From Endomychus coccineus (Eukaryota; Arthropoda; Insecta; Coleoptera; Endomychidae): a stretch of DNA of 64,000 nucleotides. Both the position numbers and the translations under genes were made by a program. The DNA lies in the NCBI GenBank assembly GCA_958510875.1, contig OY294067.1, positions 138,167,726 to 138,231,725 of the forward strand, written 5' to 3'. Shown piece by piece: positions 55,266 to 64,000 of the stretch. How positions within the stretch are numbered: position 1 is the first letter of the stretch; each line of letters opens with the position of its first letter. The notes below the pieces were generated by a model that was not told where the DNA came from, made no database searches, and was given only the letters and a program-made list of their open reading frames with translations.

Positions 55266-55905
55266 ATGAGAACATGTATAAAATTACAGCAATATCTGTG
55301 TATGAAAAGCATGCAAAATCGAATATCAGGTATTCCGATATCATTAAGATGTCTCATTATCTCTTCTAATGACAGTGGGAAAACTACTTTAGTTAGGAAT
55401 ATTATTACAAAACAATGGATTCCTCACCAAAATATTTATGTATCCATTAAATCTTTAGAACAACCTACATATAAAATATTGTGAAGAATGTTTGAGGATA
55501 TTTCAATTGAACAACAAATCGCATCCTATCATGATAATTGCTAAATATTATATCGGTTGATGATTGTAATTGTAATAGTTTAGTAGTTATTGATGACTGT
55601 ACTCTCGAAAATCAAAAAAGATAAAATCATATTTTGTAAGAGGTAGGCACAAAAATGTATTTAACCCAATAATATACTGTTTTAGATATCAAAGTATTTG
55701 AATAATCTAAATTTTACTTGCGTATTTGAACAAAATAATCATTACATTAAAAACATGTATTATCGTATCTGACATATGATAAATTTTATTTAATGTGTGG
55801 AAATTGTTGGAAAAAATTATGAATTTCTTTCAATAGACTTGACCCAAATGATGATAGGATTTAAAGAGAAAAAATTGATGAAATCATATTGTAATTCAAT
55901 TTAGA
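55266..55905 (+). pseudogene. Polinton packaging ATPase (FtsK/HerA type), decayed
   Basis: The first frame holds RCLIISSNDSGKTTLVRNII, a Walker A motif of form (G/S)..(G/D)SGKTTL. It continues WIPHQNIYVSIKSLEQPTYK, matching the ...W..yd.lyvysksL.Qp.y..l block. Downstream frames carry LVVIDDCTLENQKR (Walker B: hydrophobic strand then DD), YLTQ (sensor-like strand), FYLRVFEQNNHYIKNMYY-like residues and NYEFLSIDLTQMM. This ATPase pumps DNA into the capsid in Polintons and related viruses. At least four stops or shifts occur, and in Walker A the first Gly reads as Ser/Asn-Asp. Confidence 0.8.
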
Positions 55906-58560
55906 TTAGTTCGTTACGAACGTAGGATGGACGTACTGTACGTTAAGTCAAACAAAACACGAACACAATCTACATTCATGTTACCATGAAGGCAGCATGA
56001 AGGTACGATGATCGCACCTCATGGAGACCAACTCAACATTAAGGTACCTACTCTACGTTACGATGATAATCTCATTAGAGAAACTGATAAACTAACTGGT
56101 GTCGAAATCCGCGCCAAATCCAATGTAGACGCTGACTAAGTGGCTACTACACCGATGTCCACACTCCCTGGTACATCACAGGTCATCTTGTATCGCTAGA
56201 TGCGCCCGCGAAACAAGCGATTGGGAGGATATATACCATTTTCTTGGGTGTACTATACGGTACTTGTATCCTACGATGTATCAGCGAAATTATGACACTA
56301 GCGTGCTCTGAATCAAGCTGACCTTGTGACGGTGTCGCGGGAACAACTTAAACATCACCAACTAAATGGATACTGTTAGTGGCCAACAATTTGACTGTTT
56401 TACCTTGATATGTATGTCAAAAACTTTCTATTGCAAGCGCTTGCGCCAAATAAATAAGTGAAACTGAAAAAAAATCCTGTTTCTGCTGGTACCTGAACCG
56501 AGGACGCCGCGTGACAACACAAGACTTTAGCTGTGAGCTATAGAATCCACTCAAACCACTTGCTTAGAAACGAGTATTAGAATAATATACGAATCACGTT
56601 TTCTAAATGATTTCGGATTGAACTTCTAACATTGTTAACGCAGAAAGGAAAAAGCGATGAATATCAATTGTAGAATTGGTGGACGTAAAAGAGCCAATTT
56701 ATAGGAGGTAGAGTCAAGAAAATTGAAGCAAAATAATTACATCGGCTGGTTATAATGACTTTTGGGCTGCAGATTTTATAGTTATGACTCGGTATGAAAA
56801 GGAGAACGATGGCTTCAAATATTTGACGATGACACATTTTTTAAATTTCTTTAGAGTAGAGCTCTGAGGTCGAAAAATATACATGAGGTTGATACTGAGA
56901 TTATCCACCAAATTTTCTACATTTAGATAAAGGTATTCAGTAATAAGGATATCAAAAAAATTCGAAATTTATTTGATATAAAATTGTATCATACCGAAAA
57001 TGAAGGAAAACCTTCGAAAGGTGTTCAGCTTAGTTTTGCAGTTAAGATTAAAATATTATAATGGACAGATTCGGGAGCAATCATAGACTGTATTCCTATT
57101 ACTTTGATAATAACCTAATGGAAGGATCGCTGAGCATGAGCACCATCCGCTTCTTCGTTGAAGACTGTATTTTAGAAATTGTCGAAGGATTGATTTCGAG
57201 GTGGTACTGTTTACAAGTTCAGCAAAGAAAAAATACAGCGTCACGATTAACTCTGATAACGATGTAGTCTGGGAGGAACAGTTTACTACATAAGATCTAA
57301 ATCTCACCTGGAAATTTGTCCTTCATTTTCCATGAGTAGATTCAATACGTCGCTATCAGGGCTTCATTTGAAAGAAGGAACCTTATATTCATATTGTATG
57401 TTATTCTTAAAAAAACACGGATATCAAACAAAGCCGCGGCCTTTCTAAACATTGATCCAGCTTTTTCTGCTCGTTCATTCTCAAGAAGGATCAATATGAG
57501 CAGTTGTACCTCATTTGAGTAGTTGTTCTTCCTTTAAGAAAAGCGAAAAACGGATAAAGCCGTGGCTTATTTGACCTCGGCTTCACATGCTTTCTGATTG
57601 CGGCTTTATCTTTTCTTCGATTTTCTAAAACAAGGAGTAATTGATCCTTCTTTGAGCAGTTGTGCCTTCTTTGAGAAAATAGAAGAACAGGTGAAGCCGT
57701 GATTATATAGCTTGTACAGCTGCGACTTGAAAATATAAACCAGCCCTTCCCAGGATCAAATAAAAAGCACAACTTTAATCACTTATATCCCTAAGAGATC
57801 TCATGTGATAATTATATCAGAAACACGAACTACTTACATTCTTCTATATTTATTTCATAATTCTATGTGCCTTGAAACAGTTTTGAAGCTTGTGATCATT
57901 CACAATCAATCTATGATGGCACAATTACCAACATTCAAAATATTGAATAGCTTCACCTCTACAAAGCATGATCTGAATTTGTGAATCAATCGATACGTTC
58001 CTGCTTTTAAATAATTTATTTGAACGACACAAATAACGTTAAGAATAATATATGGAAAAAAGAGGAATTTATAGAGACAAGAATATAACAGCATACATCT
58101 AACCGTAAGTACCCTTAAGTTTGATAATTTATTCAATTAGCAAAGTTAACATAGAAATTTTCAACCAAAAACATGAAGGAGAATCAAAATTTAAAAAAAT
58201 CCGTCTCACCTTTCCTCTCGTCTTTATGTAATGTATTTGTGTGTATTCAATATGATTTTTTCTCTATTTATCATTAACGCCACCTGTTGAGTTTTCCAGA
58301 GACTTTACTGTTAATACCTTCAAAGTGATTGAGGATAAGGTGTTAAATCCTAACCAAAGCAGGGGTAACTTATATTTCAGATTATTGGAGGTTCAAATAA
58401 CAATGTCCGTGAAACTCAGCTAGTTACTCTAGTTTTGTCAGTGCACGATCAAAATATCCATATTATGGTAATTTTTCTGGTAAACAATCAACGTCGCTAT
58501 AAAACGGCTGAGTTAAACAGCTTGTTCAAATTTTGAAAATTGTAACTAGCATTGCAATAC
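55906..58560. other. Unassigned stretch with a G+C-richer block and weak repeats
   Basis: About 55960-56540 is clearly less AT-rich than its surroundings (GTGACGGTGTCGCGGGAAC; CCGAGGACGCCGCGTGACA) and may be an old LTR or leader. I find no pair for it. Around 57490-57720 a degenerate duplication repeats TGAGCAGTTGT...TTTGAGAAAA and AAGCCGTG. Frames at 57056-57307 and 57491-57772 show no domain. Confidence 0.35.
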
Positions 58561-58564
58561 ATAT

Positions 58565-58750
58565 TTTTAATCAATTCAATGAAGGTCACTCCTCGGAATC
58601 TATTGTTAAAGAAACCAGCACATCTCTCTAAGTCTCCAATTATGAGGAACCACGGCCAGGAAACATGAATACAGAATCTAAAAAAAGAAATCCACTGAAC
58701 GATTATTTGTCAACAATTGTGAACCAGCGCTTCAAAAGTTCTCTAGTTTA
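58565..58750 (+). pseudogene. Possible Tc1/mariner helix-turn-helix fragment
   Basis: FNEGHSSESIVKETSTSL, a stop, VSNYEEPRPGNMN resembles the paired-like helix-turn-helix of Tc1-type transposases (..l...G.s...Ia...g.s..tv....). It has a GRPR-hook-like EPRPG after it. Catalytic blocks are not found. The match is weak. Confidence 0.3.
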
Positions 58751-59330
58751 TACAATATAGTGATAGAATTGCATTGGTTCCAATTCGAATTTTATTGCTC
58801 AGATACCTAAGGTAATTCGAAAAAGAACGTTATATTAAATAGGTCGTCCCTAACCACGAAATGAAATTCCCGTTTCTAGAACAATTTTGCTCAGATGCTT
58901 TACGTGAACAACAAAATTCAAAGTTCTATAATAAATAACTGTCCGATTTTAGTGCAGTAGAACTTTTCATATTTATATATTCGGTCCTACGTGTGGCTTA
59001 GTATGAGACGAGGATTCAGGATAGCAGCGCGTTCTAGTATCTGTAGAATAGTTAAATTAAATATAAATTTTAATCTACACGAACTGCAAAGATTGAATGA
59101 TGCCAATTGTTGCATTACATGTGACATTTTTGAATCAAGTTGTATATAAATCAGGTTTCAGAACTTTTTATATGTTGGATTATGAAAAAAGTATCACTCC
59201 CTTGGAAACATGTCGTTGATTCAAAGGTCAATATTTGTATTTACCATATCAAAATCGGATTCGATGACTAATATAACAGTTGTTCAGGATTGACATGGGA
59301 TTGCTATGTGATAGAGCAAATAGAAATGGA
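58751..59330. other. Unassigned stretch
   Basis: AT-rich, with no supported gene. Confidence 0.4.
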
Positions 59331-59334
59331 ACTT

Positions 59335-59851
59335 TCATTATTTTAGTTGGGGATACCTATTCTTCGGCTTTGTATTCCAAACTCGTCAATTACGTCATCA
59401 TAAAACGTTTGACCATCTTGTGCCATTTCTCGAATGAGTTCTTTTTCGATCGAATGGACGTGAGGATACAGGTTTTAATCCTTTTCAGTGTGGAGAAACT
59501 GCGTTCAGTTAATGCATTCCTTGCGGGTATTGTAAGGGTTAGCTCATACAAGCGTATTCTAAACCACAATATTTAAAAGATTTTAATTAATCAGTAACAG
59601 TATTTTTATTCGTACCCTCCGAAGTATTCGAAATTACTGAATGTTCTTAAAGCTGGAAAGTCAAAATACAGCGAAATAATGTTTCTTAAACTATCAAGAG
59701 CGTCTTCAGCAATTTCAGTTTGCTTAAAATCAAACAGTTCTAAGCATTTCAAATCTTCGGAACTTCCAAATTCAATTTCTAATTGCATCTTGTTATCGTT
59801 GATAACAAGTTTTTCCGTCAATGCGTATGCTCCTTCTCCGTATTTCGACAT
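59335..59851 (-). pseudogene. hAT-superfamily transposase C-terminus
   Basis: Near 59460-59560 the minus strand reads LYELTLTIPARNALTERSFS then TLKRIKTCILTSI, the hAT dimerisation block (l..ll.iP.tsa..ERsFS.Lk.iKt.lr.sm). One frame over it continues SIEKELIREMAQDGQTFYDD then VIDEFGIQSRRIG, the usual closing helix. Upstream (59851-59606), LKCLELFDFKQTEIAEDALD may be an earlier part of the protein. Relatives include ZMYM1-like host genes, but the frame break and isolation point to a transposon. Confidence 0.75.
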
Positions 59852-59909
59852 ATATTGTTACCATATTGTTACATGTCATCAAAGTGTTAACTTTTGGACA
59901 GATTAATTG

Positions 59910-61015
59910 ATTCAAATTCTTAAATTTTTCTAAATCGAAAATCTATGCCGCTTGATTTATTTTGAAAAACAGTGAATAAATTAACACAAAAAGGAAATAT
60001 TTCTGAGAAACTTTAAACTAAAGCTTATTTCAGTTTTTAGTATGTACAAATATCCTCTAAAGCAAGCAATCATTTCATGGTTCCATTGATTCCCTCCAAA
60101 TATTATTTTTCACGATATGGTCAACGATATTCAAACACAGTTTGCACCAACCTACCATTATTATAGTACCATCGTGATAGGTGCAACTTTCGGCATTATT
60201 TAGTGAACCTCAGAATCTAGAGTACGCCCTTGATCGTCACAACATGATACTTATCGCTAGGACCCGTGGAATTCGAAGAGGACCATCATATTGATCTTAC
60301 AGTCTTCGATTGCTACCAGATCCGCAGAGACCACCTGTCGTCACCAAACTAGGTCATCCACTTTATAGTTTTCTAAGATAAAGCACCTTCAGAGTCGTTA
60401 ATCTACGGTCTTAGTGCCGTTCTGCTCCTTTGGCACTTGTGCCTAGGGTGGACGTACATCCTATGACAGGCCTCATTCATCTCATTAGGTAGCTCGCTAC
60501 AACTCAAATTAGCTATAACACCCTGTGTATGCAAAAACATTTATTGAACCGGAAAAATCGAATACCTGCATTCATAGTTTTGTTGATTCCCCACAAAATG
60601 TAGAAGGAATCAATATTTAACCAAATTCAACAACGCCAGCATTCCTGATCACGTGAAATATTTTCGCTAGAAGTTGTAGTCCGTGTTCTGATCAGTCGAT
60701 GGAATTAGCAGATCATTCATACACGCCAACTTCATCATGTAATTGTATGCCAAACACAGCTGATAGTTCGCCAAAACGAATGGAACTCTGAGTATTCGTA
60801 CCGTGTCTATCTGGCGTTACAAAGACAGTTGTATGGATGAAATCAGCATCAGCATCTGACCATAGGCATAATCTAAGGTTGTTGAGTACTGCTTATTCGC
60901 CAGTCGATCCACCTGATGTGGCAAGGGATATTCATCGCCCTTATCATAACCAAAGCTTAATCGCAAATCCCTATATTTCTTGGAAATTAACATTATAAAC
61001 CTGCATAGTCACAAA
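59910..61015 (-). other. Mostly unassigned; possible Gypsy integrase tail
   Basis: Around 60150-60520 the minus strand reads CSELPNEMNEACHRMYVHPR then HKCQRSRTALRP. Further on come segments resembling the chromodomain-like tail of Gypsy integrases (..E......aY......r......Yd......GD.Vw). The reading needs several shifts and no catalytic block is present. The remainder shows nothing. Confidence 0.25.
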
Positions 61016-61119
61016 ATTTCATTCACCGATAGTAAGAACACAATGTATGAGGACGTACATAAACGGGAACATACGAAGATAGCTCAATCTGAACAGACCG
61101 AAAAGCAAATCGTGAAAAT

Positions 61120-61375
61120 AATGTTGATGAAAATCTACATGAAGATACATATATAAAGTTTCTCTGCCTAATTGGCCCCAATTTCGAGTGGGTACATCGA
61201 GAAATATAGAATTCTGAATTTTGACGATCACTTAGATAATTTAACATAGGATTATGAAGATGAATGAACGAATCCCGCCTACTGTTCAATGTTTTACGTT
61301 TATTCATCTTTATAATCCTATGGTAAATTTTCTAAGTTATCTTCATAATTTAGAAATTTAATTCTATATCAAATC
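61120..61375. repeat. SINE-like tail palindrome
   Basis: A minus-oriented tail (61160-61265, ATAGAATTCTGAATTTTGAC through TTAACATAGGATTATGAAGA) abuts a plus-oriented partial copy (CGAATCCCGCCTACTGTTCA through AGAAATTTAATTCTATATC). The result is a small inverted pair around 61280. The plus copy keeps only the last few core bases (CGAATCCCGCC), then tail. Confidence 0.75.
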
Positions 61376-61670
61376 ACCCATTTATTTTATATATATATGA
61401 TTTGAAACTGTATGCCTCTGAGGGGAAAAAGCTTAATTTGAGGAGAGATTTTGTCTTCCGAACTTTAGAGTGGGTTTCGTTCCAGTCCTGCTCCACTCTT
61501 TTGGAGTGGTCGAATGAACGGTCGATGAGCTGCATAGACTCGACAATGACACCCGGAAAATGATGCATATCCATCACAGTTTGCATCCTGTCGTCCGTTT
61601 CACGCATTTATCTCCCACGTCACCGGGGAGGTAGTTGACTCCTCAGTCTGGACGGTCTGCATCGAAATGT
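61376..61670. other. Unassigned stretch
   Basis: A minus frame (61607-61374) with no recognised domain. Composition becomes less AT-rich towards the LINE that follows. Confidence 0.35.
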
Positions 61671-62692
61671 GGTTCTGAGTATAGCTTGTGAAGTTCTTAG
61701 TAGTTCGGACCCCCTCCTGTGCCTTGTTGAAAGTCACGGATTGGCCGGAGTGGGGCCATTTATCGTTAAGTCAGCACAAAAACTGCGGACGAGCTTGGTT
61801 TCGAATTTCGGATCAGTCGAAAAGACCGACTCAAGGGCAACACCGAGTTCCAACCTTTCCGCCTAAAAGCCCAGATAAATGCCCCGGAGCAAGATCTTAT
61901 GCTCAGGCGGCATGGTGACAAGCCGATACACGGTGTTTTCTATCGAAACGCTCGACTTGTCAACTAGGCTGACCTTCTGCTACCTGAGGTCAGCCGGACT
62001 CACATCCGAGAGCGAGGGATTCACCGCAGCTTGCCAAGATGGCGTGATTAACACATTGATCTATCGCCGCAATATGATGGGTGTGCAGGTCCCTGATGTC
62101 AGGTGCAGGGCCTGTCGAAAGGCGTCTGAGACACTCCTCCACCTGCTGTCGGCATGTCCGGCAGAGGCGGTCTCGGCGTACACCCATAATGTGGCCCTTC
62201 GGGTGCTGTATTACCATCGAAGGCAGTCGTACGGAATAAACCAAGAGTCGGTGCTGCCTTACATGCCAGGAGATATTGAGTCCGTTGTCGGAAACGAAAA
62301 ATGCCATATCTACTGGAATTACCCGTTTCCGACTGTCAGGTCTATACAAGCGAATAGACCTGACGTTGTCCCCCTCGATAAACTGAGCAAGACTATGTAA
62401 GTCATCGAATTCTCTGCTCCGGCAGAGAAGAACATAGTCTTGGAAGAGGGAAAATGGACAAAATATCAAGATCTCTCGTTCGAGCTCAGCATGCTATAAA
62501 CAGGCCACAAGGTCGTATTAGTGGTTCTGATCATCGGTGTTTTGGGCGAAATTCGGTCTTCGCTGCGTTTGAACTTGAAGATCATTCCGGCCTGTAAGAA
62601 CTCGGAGCAGATCTTGATAGACCGGATGCAAAAGGCAGTCATTCTGGGTTCAATTAGAATACTTAGGGCACACGATTCAGAAACCTGAAGCT
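61671..62692 (+). pseudogene. LINE with restriction-like endonuclease (R2/R4-type), C-terminal part
   Basis: The frame from 61879 reads through one TAA (62398) to 62692. It carries a zinc motif C-x2-C-x8-H-x4-C (CRACRKASETLLHLLSAC), then YHRRQSYGINQESVLPYMPG, then the nuclease: YWNYPFPTVRSIQANRPDVV and, after the stop, VIEFSAPAEKN. RPD-x(13)-IEF matches the PD-(D/E)xK core of R2-group LINEs, which nick specific targets. The TAA falls between the PD and E strands. A second stop (62509) follows. Codon and base use are markedly G+C-richer than most of the window. Frames at 61669-61918 may be RT remnants. Confidence 0.78.
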
Positions 62693-62784
62693 ACTAACCG
62701 ACCGGAGGGGAGGAGAAGCTTCGGTTAACCGCCTTTCAGGTTTTCTGGCGTGACTGCTGCCATGTCGTCAGGAAGGAGAAGACA

Positions 62785-63345
62785 GAATTCCTCTAGAATG
62801 CCAAGGGGTGTACGAGGTACCATGTGGTAATGGTGAAGACATACATCGGACAGACCAACAGACGCATTGATGTGCGAAAGACTGAACATGCAAACACTGT
62901 GTCGAGAAACGAAACCACGTCTTCGCTAGCTGAACATGTAAGAAATACTGGCCATATGATCAACTCTAGCCAAAATTGAACACTTCTGCACCAGAATAAC
63001 CAGGGAAGCAATAGAGTTCGAGAAACGTCCACATAGTCTTAACAAACGAGATGAAGGACTAAGATTACCAGCAACATTTGAACCCGCTTTAGCAAGTCAA
63101 AAGATCCGACCGAAAACAAGAGAGAACGTGGTATCCAGTACACGTGCAACAGGTCACAGAAACTTTCCGGCTGATTCCATCGTCGCAATGACGCCATCCA
63201 AACGTGTCACTTGGAGCCAGACACGTAGAAATCAACCAAGCGTGAAATAGTTCGAAAGTCCAAAGGTCAAGCATAACGGGGGATATAAATACCTGTCTCT
63301 CCAGAGTTAGCGTCAGTTCCCCTAGATCTTCCAGACTCTACGGTA
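62785..63345 (+). pseudogene. Penelope-like element C-terminus (GIY-YIG), plus strand
   Basis: KTYIGQTNRRIDVRKTEHAN then TVSRNETTSSLAEHVRNTGH contains the YIG strand, the catalytic Arg region (R..IDVR) and the conserved EH. After a break come remnants of IE.EKRP.SLN.RD.GLRLPA.W.PAL in shifted frames. A TATAAATAC at 63283 follows, perhaps in the element's terminal region. It converges on the minus-strand copy across a short (TA)n. Confidence 0.75.
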
Positions 63346-63378
63346 ATGGCAAATGCGACTTTACCGGAACGTCGTGGA

Positions 63379-63404
63379 ATATATATATATATATATATAT
63401 ATAT
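63379..63404. repeat. (TA)n microsatellite between converging Penelope ends
   Basis: Thirteen TA units mark the junction between the two convergent elements. Confidence 0.95.
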
Positions 63405-64000
63405 GCTGTATTGGGTTGCCGGGATATACTCCGCGTTGTCGTAGATTGGTTTCGATAGAAACCGTTGATATGACGACGTTTCGGCACAATCTCATGTGCC
63501 ATCTTCAGGTCTTCTCTTCAGGGCTGCTCCTCTGCTTCGAGTTAACTTGAAACTGATCTCCGGTGATCCTGTTGGTCTTTTATCTATCCTTGTTACATCT
63601 GGATGATTTTGCCTGTTTGATGCGTCTGATTGAGCTTGATGGTCTGTTGCGTTCGAGCGATTTTGTCGGTTCGTTGCGTTCGAGCGAGTTTGCCGGTCCG
63701 TTGAATTAGTTTGGTTGACTGTTCTCCTGGGTGGTTGAAGGGCTGGTTTCCAAGCAGTTGGTAATCTCTGTGTGTCATCTCTTATATTGAGATTTGAAGG
63801 TCGCTTCTCGATTTCGATAGCTTTTCTTATGATGCGTTTTCTTTTGTGCTCCAGGCTGGCTAGGACTCGGGTGTTGTCAAAATCGATTTCATGTGAAGTT
63901 TTTCTCACATGTTCGGCAAGTGATGATTTTGTTTCTTGCTTTGCGACTGCATTGCGGTGTTCTTCACGTCGAATGTTGATTCTTCTGTTAGTTTGTCCTA
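63405..64000 (-). pseudogene. Penelope-like element C-terminus (GIY-YIG), minus strand, runs off window
   Basis: From the window edge: GQTNRRINIRREEHRNAVAK, QETKSSLAEHVRKTSHEIDF, RVLASLEHKRKRIIRKAIEI, EKRPSNLNIRDDTQRLPTAW, KPALQPPRR. These follow the YIG core, which lies just outside. The tail then has short repeats of (N/D)-A-(T/S)-(N/D)-(R/H)-Q-(N/A) (63590-63710). The last 100 bp before the (TA)n contain CTGAAGATGGCACATGAG and ACGTTTCGGCACAATC-type terminal sequence (read on the minus strand). The frame is open for at least 138 codons, so this copy is comparatively young. Confidence 0.85.

Noticed and set aside
47895..55905. An intact or active virus-like element
   Set aside because: Every gene is interrupted, replication and integration genes were not found, and two Helitrons split the locus. 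It is a relic.
61990..62469. 159-codon minus-strand frame
   Set aside because: It is antisense to the R2/R4-type LINE frame, which carries the zinc and nuclease motifs. It has no domain of its own.

Overview
This is AT-rich eukaryotic nuclear DNA, most likely from an insect or another arthropod. The evidence is the transposon repertoire: insect-type LINEs with ORF1 and endonuclease, Penelope-like elements, Polinton/Maverick capsid genes, Helitrons with CTAG ends, PIF/Harbinger, mariner, hAT and Crypton fragments, and a tRNA-derived SINE-like family. I see no bacterial operons, rRNA, convincing functional tRNA or CRISPR array. No intact host gene could be identified. The only host-like signal is one small candidate coding exon near 22.2 kb, so the window may be intergenic or lie inside large introns. 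I cannot name the species.

Layout. 0-2 kb: a LINE reverse transcriptase (RT) fragment, then a PIF/Harbinger transposase fragment facing a MADF-domain fragment. 2-11 kb: mostly AT-rich DNA with a SINE-like copy (6.9-7.4 kb) and a Penelope tail (9.0-9.3 kb). 11.0-11.7 kb: a foldback element. 12.6-13.2 kb: a small tandem duplication and a mariner transposase. 15.2-15.9 kb: LINE RT. 17.6-18.65 kb: a Crypton-like tyrosine recombinase followed by a Penelope RT fragment. 19.3-21.4 kb: a tandem duplication, two (TA)n tracts, a 95-bp-arm palindrome, a SINE-like palindrome and a LINE 3' fragment. 22.2 kb: candidate exon. 23.0-24.4 kb: a long Penelope-like element with RT and GIY-YIG domains.

26.3-33 kb: a LINE ORF1 fragment, a Ty3/Gypsy gag followed by a Lys/Glu/Phe-Pro-Phe minisatellite and an LTR-like promoter block, then a second foldback and a Gypsy pol fragment on the other strand. 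34.9-37.75 kb: a CR1/Daphne-like LINE in collinear pieces. 38.9-40.9 kb: a very decayed possible jockey-type LINE. 41.2-43.1 kb: two different Tc1/mariner-superfamily transposases. 43.4-47.4 kb: a second CR1/Daphne-like LINE interrupted by an opposite-strand LINE fragment.

47.9-55.9 kb is the most interesting region. It holds decayed Polinton genes: a double-jelly-roll capsid-like protein, a small hydrophobic capsid-like protein, an unidentified long ORF, a possible minor capsid protein and a packaging ATPase. Two complete non-autonomous Helitrons in opposite orientation are inserted among them. 58.5-59.9 kb: possible Tc1 and clear hAT remains. 61.0-64.0 kb: SINE-like tails, a restriction-like-endonuclease LINE C-terminus, and two converging Penelope C-termini.

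Almost every coding segment carries stops or frameshifts, so nothing here works together as a living pathway. The window is a layered record of insertions. Recurring themes are inverted duplication (11, 20, 31, 50 and 61 kb) and nested insertion. I found no new functional system, but the Helitron/Polinton nest, the gag-minisatellite and the SINE-like palindrome are worth checking.
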